A stretch of DNA of 11,995 nucleotides, from assembly GCA_026394915.1 (NCBI GenBank), contig JAPLZS010000222.1, positions 755-12,749 of the forward strand, written 5' to 3'. Below are positions 1 through 5,837 of this stretch, piece by piece (the stretch's first letter is position 1; every line of letters starts with the position of its first letter). A program made the translations under genes and the position numbers. The notes beneath the pieces were generated by a model. It saw only the letters and a program-made list of their open reading frames with translations. It was not told the origin of the DNA and made no database searches. This DNA comes from Candidatus Woesearchaeota archaeon. GTDB taxonomy: Archaea; Nanobdellota; Nanobdellia; Woesearchaeales; UBA12501.

Positions 1-111
1 ACCATACTGGTTTATGCCTTTAAGCCTCTGCATCTCTTTTGTCTTTATTATGCTGAGAGCTAAAGGATCTGTTATCTCCTGTTTTCCATGCACTTCATCA
101 TTCACTATCAT
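1..111 (-). CDS. HD-domain phosphohydrolase, N-terminal fragment (runs off left edge)
   Basis: Reading leftwards from an ATG at 111-109, 37 codons stay open to the window edge. The peptide begins MIVNDEVHG and continues with ITDPLALSIIKTKEMQRLKG and INQYG. This is the characteristic start of HD-superfamily phosphohydrolases of the dGTPase/SAMHD1-like type, in which a 'DpvHG' turn is followed by 'fQRLrrIkQLG'. The metal-binding His and Asp residues lie further downstream and are not in the window, so activity cannot be judged. The start overlaps the last 14 bases of the DP1 gene, which indicates co-transcription and probably coupled translation with the replication genes. A dNTP- or nucleotide-hydrolysing role next to a DNA polymerase subunit would be sensible but is inference. 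The frame is clear; the family call rests on a short stretch. Confidence 0.72.
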   Translation of the reverse strand, partial: MIVNDEVHGKQEITDPLALSIIKTKEMQRLKGINQYG

Positions 112-1702
112 TTTTATCGCTCGCCTTGTCAAACCTCAGTATCTTTACCTGCCTTGTATTCAGGTCAACTATAGGCACTCTTGCAGGTTCTGGGTTGTGG
201 CCCACTTTTTCCTGGAAAGATGTCTTTGACTGCCAGCAGCTTCCGCAGATCATGGTTATGTTCTTGTAGTTCGCTGCATGAGACTTGTGGATATGGCCTG
301 TAACAAAAAAATCAGGGACTTTTTCTATGACTAATGGGTCTTTCTCTGGATCTGTGACATACAATGTAGATGAGTAAGCAGGCGCAAGGTGCCTTCTCTT
401 CAGTAGGAATTTCATTATTAGGTCTGCCCTGTCATATCCTCCTTTTTCCCTTATTGCATCCACATTAGCCACATAATAATCAAAGCTGTATCCATGATAC
501 ATCAGCACATCAAACCCAGAAAAATCTTTTGATGCGTGTATGTTCACAAATGCAGGATTGCTCACCATTGTGACATTTTTCATCTCCCACAATGATTTCG
601 CGAAATCAGCATTAAGGCATGGCTGGGGCTCTGATATCCTGAGGGCATCGTGATTTCCAGGGCAGATTATTATCTTTATATGCTCTGGTATCTGCTTGAG
701 GAACCTCGCGCATTCATCATACTGCTGGTAGATATCTTTTATCACAAGCTCAGAATCCTGCTCAGGATATATCCCTATCCCATCAACAAGATCCCCTATT
801 ATGAAGATATACCCTACTTTTGATGCAATCTCCTTCTGTTTCTCATTGCCTGACTCCATCCTTATCCACTGGAGGAATTTCATAAATTCATCCTCAAGGA
901 ACGTGTCGCTTCCGACATGCATGTCAGAAAGAAAGACTGCGTAGCATTTGTCTTCTGATTTTTTTATCTCCTTGTGCGCAGGAAGGTCAGGATAGGTTAT
1001 TATGTTCGCAAATATTATGCCATCACCATTTGTGCCTGTCACGCCTATCACATCATCGATGACAAGCTCTTTGTTGGCTTCAACAAGCTCCTGCTTGTTC
1101 TTTCCAAGAAAAACCTTTATTGTTCCTGTCTGATCTTCGAGAGTCAACATGATGTTATGATTGGCGGTGGTTGTCTTTTCAAGGACAGATCCTATTACAG
1201 TGCATATGCTCTTGTCTTTTTTTCCGATAAGCCTTGAGATTGAGGTTGCTGACTGCATATCCTGCCTGTTCATGAGTATCCTTCTTATGGCTTCATACCT
1301 TTTGTTGAAAAGGCAGACAAAATCCATTATCTCTTTTTTCTTTGGCTCCTTGTTATATGAAAAAAGCACATTGATCGAAGTTGGAATATCAAAATTTGTG
1401 TTTTGCGATTGGCCCTTTTTCTCTTGATTTTTTTCATTGTTGATAGAGGGGTTAGGCTGTGTTGGTTTTAAACTTTCAAATTCAGAGAATACAAGACCAG
1501 AACCCATATTAAGCTTCTCAACCATAGAATAATCCAGTATGGTGAAATCGTCTGCTTTGATTCTTGGGCACATCCAGTCATAAAACTTCTCCTTGTCAAA
1601 GCTGTCGCCTATCTTTTCAAGAAAATCATCACTAACGAGAATGTTCTTGGAGAGGAAATAATTGACTATTTCCTTTCTATTGTCAGCGCAATTAATGCCC
1701 AT
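98..1702 (-). CDS. polB: DNA polymerase D small subunit DP1 (3'-5' exonuclease subunit)
   Basis: Small subunit of archaeal family-D DNA polymerase, which pairs with the large catalytic subunit DP2 at the replication fork and carries an Mre11-like proofreading nuclease. The protein has about 534 residues, as is usual. An N-terminal domain (about 1-80) is followed by a polar linker (80-105), an OB-fold region (about 165-240) and a calcineurin-like phosphoesterase domain (about 255-490). All metal-site motifs are visible: LSDMHVGS near 260, IGDLVDG near 303, PGNHDALR near 349, MYHGYSFDY near 402 and TGHIHKS near 469, so the nuclease should be active. An upstream in-frame TTG at 1711 is also possible; I chose the ATG at 1702. 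There is no clean ribosome binding site, only a G-run at 1703-1709. It follows orc1/cdc6 by 77 bases on the same strand, an arrangement known near origins in Thermococcales. No DP2 gene is visible; an HD-domain gene follows instead. Confidence 0.95.
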   Translation of the reverse strand: MGINCADNRKEIVNYFLSKNILVSDDFLEKIGDSFDKEKFYDWMCPRIKADDFTILDYSMVEKLNMGSGLVFSEFESLKPTQPNPSINNEKNQEKKGQSQNTNFDIPTSINVLFSYNKEPKKKEIMDFVCLFNKRYEAIRRILMNRQDMQSATSISRLIGKKDKSICTVIGSVLEKTTTANHNIMLTLEDQTGTIKVFLGKNKQELVEANKELVIDDVIGVTGTNGDGIIFANIITYPDLPAHKEIKKSEDKCYAVFLSDMHVGSDTFLEDEFMKFLQWIRMESGNEKQKEIASKVGYIFIIGDLVDGIGIYPEQDSELVIKDIYQQYDECARFLKQIPEHIKIIICPGNHDALRISEPQPCLNADFAKSLWEMKNVTMVSNPAFVNIHASKDFSGFDVLMYHGYSFDYYVANVDAIREKGGYDRADLIMKFLLKRRHLAPAYSSTLYVTDPEKDPLVIEKVPDFFVTGHIHKSHAANYKNITMICGSCWQSKTSFQEKVGHNPEPARVPIVDLNTRQVKILRFDKASDKNDSE

Positions 1703-1779
1703 GGCCCCCAACTCATATTTTGATATTCAGATTGGTTGTATCTTTATTGTGTTCTTGATTTATCCTGCTTTAATTTATT

Positions 1780-3018
1780 TTATTGGATGTCTGCCTGTTC
1801 CTTTGGTTTTATGTCAAGCTCCTTCTCAAGAAGGAATTTTATCTTTTCAAGGATAGCATCATTCACAGCAATGTCAATCTCTCTTGTCCTGCCATATCTT
1901 CCTTTTGATGTGACTTTTGCGTTTATAATCCCAAGCATGTCAAGCTCTGCGATTATATCAGAGACCCTTCTTTGGGTCAGGGGCCTCTGCCCTGTCTTTG
2001 TGCATAATCCTTTATATATCTCATATATCTCTCCTGTGAATATTGTGTCTTTTCTTGCTGCGTACACACTGAGTATAGAATACAGAGTTATCTGGAACTG
2101 TTTTGGCTGTGCTATGACAATATCCACAACCCTCTCTTTCTCGATTTTTTCCTCTGCTTCGTCAATGTCCTTTATCTGAACTTTTGGTTGCCCATTCCTC
2201 TCTGCAACTTCAGCAGCAACCCTCAAAAGCTCAAGCGCCCTTCTTGCATCTCCGTGCTCTCTTGCAGCATATGCTGCACATTTCTCTATCACTCCTGGCT
2301 CAAGGACCTCTTTCTTGAACGCCATTTCTGCCCTCTGCCTGAGTATATCCTGTATCTGGAATGCATTGTATGGGGGGAATATGATTTCCTCTTCTGACAG
2401 GGAACTTTTTACCCTTGGGTCAAGATTATCTGCAAATATCAAGTCATTTGATATACCTATTATTGAAACCTGCGATCTTTTAAGCTCTGAATTTATCCTT
2501 GTGAGATTGTATAATATCTCATCGCCCGTCTTCTTCACAAGCTGGTCTATCTCATCAAGAACCAATACTAATGTTGTCTGGCTCTCGTCAAGGGCGTTAA
2601 AGAACATCTTATAGACCTCATCAGTAGGAAGTCCTGTTATGGGTATTTCTTTGCCTAACTCGCGCGCAAGCTGCGCTATCAACCTGTATTCTGTGTCTGC
2701 TATTTTTTTTAGCTTGCAATTGACATAGATGATTTTTATGTTGGTATTGCCATTCTTTTCTGCTACATCAAGAATCTGTTTTGCGGTATAATTGACAGAA
2801 ACTGTCTTTCCTGTGCCTGTCTTGCCATATATAAAAAGATTAGATGGCTTGTTTTTTCTTAGGGCAGGAGCAAGTATCTGTGCTATCTGGTGTATCTGCG
2901 TTTCTCTGTGGGGGATGTCATCAGGATGATAATTTGACTGGAGAACCACCTTATCCATAAACAATGGTTCTTTTTTTATGAATTCCTCAAAAAATTTAGT
3001 GACAGATTTTTTTGCCAA
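1780..3018 (-). CDS. cdc6: Orc1/Cdc6-type replication initiator
   Basis: Origin-binding AAA+ ATPase that recognises origin recognition boxes and recruits the MCM helicase. The protein has 412 residues, typical of the family. Visible motifs are Walker A GKTGTGKT (65-72), Walker B LVLVLDEID (150-158), sensor 1 GISND (188-192), the box VII region DPRVKSSL (200-207) and sensor 2 GDARRAL (256-262). A C-terminal winged-helix domain (about 300-400) has a basic wing SKGRYGRTREI (371-381), which would contact the boxes. The start is a TTG at 3018-3016, supported by a complete GGTGATC ribosome binding site at 3027-3021; the first in-frame ATG is at codon 21 and would remove part of the N terminus. The gene reads away from the AT-rich origin and is followed by the polymerase D small subunit. 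Adjacency of initiator, origin and polD subunit makes its role at this origin very likely. Confidence 0.97.
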   Translation of the reverse strand: MAKKSVTKFFEEFIKKEPLFMDKVVLQSNYHPDDIPHRETQIHQIAQILAPALRKNKPSNLFIYGKTGTGKTVSVNYTAKQILDVAEKNGNTNIKIIYVNCKLKKIADTEYRLIAQLARELGKEIPITGLPTDEVYKMFFNALDESQTTLVLVLDEIDQLVKKTGDEILYNLTRINSELKRSQVSIIGISNDLIFADNLDPRVKSSLSEEEIIFPPYNAFQIQDILRQRAEMAFKKEVLEPGVIEKCAAYAAREHGDARRALELLRVAAEVAERNGQPKVQIKDIDEAEEKIEKERVVDIVIAQPKQFQITLYSILSVYAARKDTIFTGEIYEIYKGLCTKTGQRPLTQRRVSDIIAELDMLGIINAKVTSKGRYGRTREIDIAVNDAILEKIKFLLEKELDIKPKEQADIQ

Positions 3019-3020
3019 TT

Positions 3021-3057
3021 GATCACCGCCTTTGCTTCTTTTTGATTGCTTATATCC
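3021..3057 (-). promoter_or_regulatory. cdc6 promoter and ribosome binding site
   Basis: On the minus strand a TATA-like element GGATATAAGC (3057-3048) lies about 25 bases before a perfect GGTGATC anti-16S match (3027-3021), which is followed two bases later by the TTG start codon. The transcript leader would be only about 10 bases. The strength of the binding site is what supports the non-ATG start. The TATA element sits within an inverted repeat ATATCCT/AGGATAT (3052-3058 and 3071-3077), which could serve as an operator. Confidence 0.6.
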
Positions 3058-3088
3058 TAATCATAGATAAAGGATATTCCTGCTGTTT

Positions 3089-3109
3089 GTTCCATACGAA
3101 ACAAAGGTT
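3089..3109 (+). repeat. Origin recognition box-like site 1
   Basis: The site reads TTCCATACGAAACAAAGG, followed by TTA. It keeps the TTCCA-NNN-GAAAC half-dyad and AAGG tail of the archaeal ORB/mini-ORB consensus as I recall it (TTCCAGTGGAAACGAAGGGG); the central three bases are TAC rather than GTG and the G-run is shortened. It also forms an imperfect palindrome with TTTGTT and AACAAA arms. It lies about 70 bases upstream of the cdc6 start, on the cdc6 side of the AT-rich core. Confidence 0.75.
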
Positions 3110-3191
3110 AAAAAGATATTGTCGCTTTGTTAATAAATGCTTTTATGATATAAACTATATTTTGTAAGATATATTGCAGAATGAACATAGC

Positions 3192-3213
3192 ACCCCTATG
3201 TTTCACATGGAGA
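3192..3213 (-). repeat. Origin recognition box-like site 2 (inverted)
   Basis: Read on the minus strand the site is TCTCCATGTGAAACATAGGG followed by GT. It matches the TCCA-NNN-GAAAC core and has a full GGGG run. Its orientation is opposite to sites 1 and 3, so the asymmetric G-run ends point in different directions around the AT-rich core. Confidence 0.75.
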
Positions 3214-3240
3214 ATGTTTGAGCATGTGCTCTAGAAGAAG

Positions 3241-3420
3241 ACTGATTAATAATAATTGAATAATAATCATTTTTTAATAATAATTAATAATAATTAATTT
3301 CTATATTGAAAATAAATAAGATATGAAAAAGAAAGCTGTTTTTATTATTTTCATATATAAAAAATTGACTTAATATAAAATTTATATATAAAAATTAATA
3401 TCATAAAAAATGTGAGATAT
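3241..3420. other. AT-rich core of the origin, probable duplex unwinding element
   Basis: By hand count only 19 of 180 bases are G or C (89% A+T). The first half is built from repeated TAATAATAATT-like units with runs of T, and the second half from TATATAAAA-like stretches. It is bracketed by ORB-like sites 2 and 3. No open reading frame of note or promoter with a gene behind it is visible in this segment. Confidence 0.75.
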
Positions 3421-3507
3421 ATACTCAAAATATATGTGCTTCAGATCATTAAGTTCCATACGCAATGAAGGGGGCATATAAAATCAAAAATATAGCTGTT
3501 TTTATTA
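3334..3507 (+). repeat. 14-base direct repeat within the origin
   Basis: AGCTGTTTTTATTA occurs at 3334-3347 and again at 3494-3507, the first copy in the AT-rich core and the second just beyond ORB-like site 3. The 160-base spacing and exact match are seen directly. Whether it binds a protein or simply reflects a duplicated patch of AT-rich DNA is not known. Confidence 0.5.
3453..3474 (+). repeat. Origin recognition box-like site 3
   Basis: The site reads GTTCCATACGCAATGAAGGG followed by GG. It shares GTTCCATACG exactly with site 1 and has a full AAGGGGG tail, as in the consensus, but the GAAAC element is altered to GCAAT. It lies on the regulator-gene side of the AT-rich core. Confidence 0.7.
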
Positions 3508-3530
3508 CTCCCCAATACTAAAAAACAAAA

Positions 3531-3543
3531 CATTTATATATGG
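3531..3543 (+). promoter_or_regulatory. TATA box of the TrmB-family regulator gene
   Basis: CATTTATATATGG contains a near-ideal archaeal TATA element (TTTATATA). A transcript would start near 3562, just before the AGGAG ribosome binding site of the upstream mini-frame and about 90 bases before the regulator start codon. A weaker TATA-like stretch, TATTTAAAAAA at 3600-3610, could give a second, shorter transcript. Confidence 0.6.
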
Positions 3544-3575
3544 CCTGTGCTTACCATAACCAAAAAGGAGTGGAT

Positions 3576-3620
3576 ATGCCTGCCTATATAGGCAGTTCGT
3601 ATTTAAAAAAGGTGCTCTAG
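3576..3620 (+). CDS. 14-codon upstream open reading frame in the regulator leader
   Basis: An ATG at 3576 opens a frame MPAYIGSSYLKKVL that ends at TAG 3618-3620. An AGGAG motif at 3566-3570 stands five bases before the ATG, a better ribosome binding site than that of the following regulator gene. It begins shortly after the predicted transcript start and ends 34 bases before the regulator ATG, in a different frame. Codons 2-7 contain a perfect 16-bp palindrome. It could be a leader peptide that tunes translation of the regulator, or a chance frame; the peptide matches no family I know. Protein-level existence is unproven. Confidence 0.35.
   Translation: MPAYIGSSYLKKVL
3580..3595. promoter_or_regulatory. 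Perfect 16-bp palindrome, candidate operator
   Basis: CTGCCTATATAGGCAG is its own reverse complement. It lies in the leader between the TATA box at 3531-3543 and the regulator start, and directly upstream of the weaker TATA-like stretch at 3600. A dimeric regulator such as the adjacent TrmB-family protein could bind here to control its own gene; that is inference from position. It is also inside the mini-frame at 3576-3620. Confidence 0.45.
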
Positions 3621-3637
3621 ATTTATTGATGCGCAAA

Positions 3638-3651
3638 TTTACCGAGGTAAA
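3638..3651. promoter_or_regulatory. Palindrome covering the regulator's ribosome binding site
   Basis: TTTACCGAGGTAAA has perfect 6-base arms around GA and contains the GAGGT ribosome binding site (3644-3648) six bases before the ATG at 3655. In DNA it is an operator-like palindrome; in RNA it could form a weak TTTAC/GTAAA stem with a CGAG loop that hides the binding site. Both readings suggest control of the regulator's own expression. Confidence 0.4.
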
Positions 3652-3654
3652 AAA

Positions 3655-4452
3655 ATGTTAGTGCAAAAACAATTTTTAAGCAAACTCAAAGATTTTGGTC
3701 TTAACACATATGAAAGCAAGCTCTGGACAGCACTCCTGAGCAGAGGCGTTTCCACAGCAGGAGAATTGAGCGACATAGCCAATGTTCCCAGATCAAGGTC
3801 ATATGATGTTCTCGAGAGTCTTGAGAAAAAGGGCGTTATAATAATGAAGATTGGAAAACCAATCAAGTATATTGCAGTGCCTCCTGAGGAAGTTTTGGAG
3901 AGAGTCAAGAAAAATGTAAAGGAAGAGGCAGAAACACAAACAAACATGCTTGACGAAATAAAGGGGTCAGAGCTGATAAAAGAGCTCAATACACTACATA
4001 CTCAAGGCATCGATCTCGTCGAGCCTTCTGATCTCAGCGGAGCATTGAAGGGAAGATCATCAATCTATAATCATCTTGAGACATTGATAAAGAATGCAAA
4101 GAAATCTATCATAATATCAACAACTGAGCAAGGGCTCATAAGAAAATCAGATGCATTGAGGCAGGCAATGAAAAAGGCATCAGAAAAAGGAGTCTCAATA
4201 AGGATAATCGCGCCGATCACAAAAGATTCAGAGAAGGCAGTAAAAAGCCTTAAGGGAATCGCAAGCATAAGGGAAAGCGACAAGAGTCTGTCAAGGTTTG
4301 TGGTCATTGACGAAAAAGATATTGTTTTTATGCTTCTTGACGACACTGAAGTTCATCCGACATATGACACAGGGGTCTGGGTCGACACAAAATATTTTGC
4401 AAAGACGATTCACAACTTCTTTGATGTGGAATGGTCTAGGCTTAAAGAATAA
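3655..4452 (+). CDS. TrmB-family transcriptional regulator (copy 1, beside the origin)
   Basis: Probable DNA-binding regulator of 265 residues. The N-terminal winged helix-turn-helix of the TrmB family (about 5-75) includes LKDFGLNTYESKLWTALLSR and NVPRSRSYDVLESLEKKG, the latter being the recognition helix. A short coiled segment (80-105) follows, and then a PLD-like sensor domain (about 105-265) with HTQGIDLVEPSDLSG, a KSIIISTTEQG strand-turn, IRIIAPITKDS and EVHPTYDTGVWVD. No HKD phospholipase motif is present, so the domain is presumably ligand-binding, not enzymatic. The ligand cannot be read from sequence; sugar sensing is known for some family members. The start is supported by GAGGT at 3644-3648. 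A second copy, inverted, lies at 11250-11995 and is identical in DNA over 3722-3824. It lies beside the origin and is followed by a separately promoted small membrane protein. Family assignment is firm, target genes unknown. Confidence 0.88.
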   Translation: MLVQKQFLSKLKDFGLNTYESKLWTALLSRGVSTAGELSDIANVPRSRSYDVLESLEKKGVIIMKIGKPIKYIAVPPEEVLERVKKNVKEEAETQTNMLDEIKGSELIKELNTLHTQGIDLVEPSDLSGALKGRSSIYNHLETLIKNAKKSIIISTTEQGLIRKSDALRQAMKKASEKGVSIRIIAPITKDSEKAVKSLKGIASIRESDKSLSRFVVIDEKDIVFMLLDDTEVHPTYDTGVWVDTKYFAKTIHNFFDVEWSRLKE

Positions 4453-4473
4453 TTTTAATTTGCATACATCATC

Positions 4474-4500
4474 ATTTTTTCTTATTTTTATTATCTATTC
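4474..4500 (+). terminator. T-rich transcription end after the regulator gene
   Basis: Runs of T (TTTTTTCTTATTTTTATTAT, 4475-4494) begin about 22 bases after the regulator stop codon. Archaeal RNA polymerase commonly terminates at such oligo-T stretches without a hairpin. No stem-loop precedes it. Confidence 0.45.
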
Positions 4501-4556
4501 TCATCAAACTTGATATAATCGCCACAACCATATCCATATAAACCTAAAAAGAAAGA

Positions 4557-4667
4557 TTTTTATATAAACGAGGGTTATATACTCGCAGGCCAGCAAGAAC
4601 GTTCATTTTTTCTCAAGAAATAAGCGCGACAAGCAGAGCAAAGGCCTGAAAAAAGAGGGTGAAAAAT
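4557..4667 (+). promoter_or_regulatory. Promoter and possibly structured leader of the 68-residue protein
   Basis: TTTTTATATAAA at 4557-4568 is a strong TATA box, predicting a transcript start near 4588 and a leader of about 80 bases, long for an archaeon. The leader contains CAGGCC (4586-4591) and its exact complement GGCCTG (4643-4648), enclosing the palindrome GAACGTTC (4597-4604) and a TTTCT/AGAAA mini-hairpin. These could fold into one domain just ahead of the GAGGGTGA ribosome binding site (4655-4662). The pairings are seen by eye; no folding energy was computed. Confidence 0.4.
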
Positions 4668-4874
4668 ATGGCAGATCTCAGCGGAGTTATACTCGCGATA
4701 ATAATAGGCACTCTTGCAGCTATCGTATACAGCCTGAGGATACTTGTTCTTCTTGAAAGGAGAATGGCAAGAGTTGATGTTAATATTGAGAGAATCGCAA
4801 ACAAGATTGCGAAAGAGGAAGTTAGGATAGAAAAAGAGGAAGAAAGGATAGAGAAGATTATAAAAAGAAAGTGA
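4668..4874 (+). CDS. Small membrane-anchored coiled-coil protein of unknown function
   Basis: I do not recognise this 68-residue protein. Residues 6-30 (VILAIIIGTLAAIVYSLRIL and following) form one hydrophobic transmembrane segment. Residues about 31-68 are a highly charged helix with regular ERIANKIAKEEVRIEKEEER-type heptads, probably a coiled coil on the cytoplasmic side, ending in KRK. The ATG at 4668 is chosen because GAGGGTGA at 4655-4662 is a good ribosome binding site for it; a GTG at 4659 lies inside that site and cannot be the start. The gene has its own strong promoter and ends 66 bases before the convergent prs gene. A one-helix anchor with a coiled coil suggests an oligomeric membrane scaffold or adaptor; this is speculation. 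Confidence 0.75.
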   Translation: MADLSGVILAIIIGTLAAIVYSLRILVLLERRMARVDVNIERIANKIAKEEVRIEKEEERIEKIIKRK

Positions 4875-4940
4875 TCCTTTCCGAATATCCATTTATCTAA
4901 TCTCTTTTTTTATTGTTCTTTGATGTTTTTTTATTAGAAT
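4875..4940. terminator. Convergent T-rich/A-rich terminator region
   Basis: Between the convergent small membrane protein gene and prs the plus strand carries TCTCTTTTTTTATTG and GATGTTTTTTTATTAG, suited to ending plus-strand transcripts. The minus strand has no comparable T-run immediately after prs, so prs transcripts may end further on. Confidence 0.35.
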
Positions 4941-5837
4941 TCAGGTAGACTTTAGTATCTCTTCTGCGATTATCCCTGAAACATCAATCCTGCTCACTCT
5001 GTTCTTTATTGTATTGGTAGAGAAGACCTTTGCGCCGAACTGTTCTATCTTTTTCAGCGAATCTTCTGCAAATATGCCGTGGGTGCATATGCAATATATC
5101 CTTTTTGCGCCAAGAGCTTTGAGGTCTTTCACAACCTCAATCACAGTGTGGCCTGTGCTTATCACATCATCTATTATCACGGCGCTCTTGTTGCTCAGGT
5201 CAAGTTTTTCTTTCACTTTTATCCTCACAATATCTGAGCTGTACCTATGTTTTTTCAGCACATCAACATCGCATTTGATGATTTTAGCAGCAGCCCTTGC
5301 CCATTGATATGATTCAAAATCAGGGCCAAAAATAAAAGGATTCCTTATCTCTTTTTTTATGAACTCAGCTATTTGGTTTATTGCGGTTAGCCTCTTTGGA
5401 CTTTTCTTGAATATCTCATCCAGACTCTTGTACCTATGAAGATGAGGATCAACTGTAATCATTCCGTCAAAGAACAAATTGACAAGCTTGGCTATTGTCC
5501 TGCTGCTTATTGCCTGGCCTGGCTTGAAACGCTTGTCCTGCCGCATATAACAAAGATATGGCGCGACCAGGACAACGTTCTTTGCTCCAAGCTCTTTTGC
5601 GGCTTGTGCAGCAAGAAGAACCTCCACAATCTTCCTATCAGGGTCATCAAGGGACCGCACAATGAACACGTTTTTCCCCTTCAAGTCAGTCTTGAACCTA
5701 AGATTAGTCTCTTTGTCAGGAAAATGATTGACTTCGATTATGGCCAGAATTCCTCCTGCTTTTTTTGATATTGCTGAGGCAAGAGCAAGGTCATCAGATC
5801 CAGAAAAACCAACTATGACACGCTCTTTTTTTGGCAT
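4941..5837 (-). CDS. prs: Ribose-phosphate pyrophosphokinase (PRPP synthetase)
   Basis: Makes 5-phosphoribosyl diphosphate from ribose 5-phosphate and ATP, the entry to purine, pyrimidine, NAD and histidine synthesis. The protein has 298 residues, close to the archaeal class. Visible motifs are RQDKRFKPGQ (99-108) of the ATP-binding region, VDPHLHR (129-135) of the metal/pyrophosphate site, the flexible catalytic loop region KKHRYSSDIVRI (195-206) and the PRPP-binding loop IIDDVISTGHT (221-231). The two stacked phosphoribosyltransferase-type domains are complete. The ATG at 5837 has no ribosome binding site; an AT-rich TATA-like TAATATAAAAAA lies about 25 bases upstream (5868-5857), so the mRNA may be leaderless. 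It lies 82 bases behind tfe on the same strand and may also be read through from it. Assignment is firm. Confidence 0.95.
   Translation of the reverse strand: MPKKERVIVGFSGSDDLALASAISKKAGGILAIIEVNHFPDKETNLRFKTDLKGKNVFIVRSLDDPDRKIVEVLLAAQAAKELGAKNVVLVAPYLCYMRQDKRFKPGQAISSRTIAKLVNLFFDGMITVDPHLHRYKSLDEIFKKSPKRLTAINQIAEFIKKEIRNPFIFGPDFESYQWARAAAKIIKCDVDVLKKHRYSSDIVRIKVKEKLDLSNKSAVIIDDVISTGHTVIEVVKDLKALGAKRIYCICTHGIFAEDSLKKIEQFGAKVFSTNTIKNRVSRIDVSGIIAEEILKST

Larger units (their letters stand above)
3019..3530. other. oriC: Probable chromosomal replication origin (oriC)
   Basis: This long non-coding gap lies between a divergent orc1/cdc6 gene and a regulator gene. It contains three sites resembling archaeal origin recognition boxes, two on the plus strand (3089-3109 and 3453-3474) and one on the minus strand (3192-3213). 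Between boxes 2 and 3 is a core made almost only of A and T (3241-3420), suited to duplex unwinding. Opposed boxes flanking an AT-rich core next to the initiator gene are the established architecture of archaeal origins, for instance in Pyrococcus and Sulfolobus. Gene direction switches across the gap, with cdc6-DP1-HD to the left and the regulator to the right, consistent with outward forks. No gene is visible in it. The boundaries are approximate. Confidence 0.85.

Noticed and set aside
1736..2179. Open frame of 147 codons on the plus strand opposite cdc6
   Set aside because: Shadow of the cdc6 winged-helix region; hydrophobic composition follows from the reverse complement of a charged protein.
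3639..3989. Open frame of 116 codons on the minus strand opposite the first TrmB-like gene
   Set aside because: Ser/Phe/Leu-rich shadow frame with no start signal; the plus-strand gene has a clear paralogue and family motifs.
4659..4667. GTG at 4659 as start of the 68-residue protein
   Set aside because: The GTG is part of the GAGGGTGA ribosome binding site serving the ATG at 4668.
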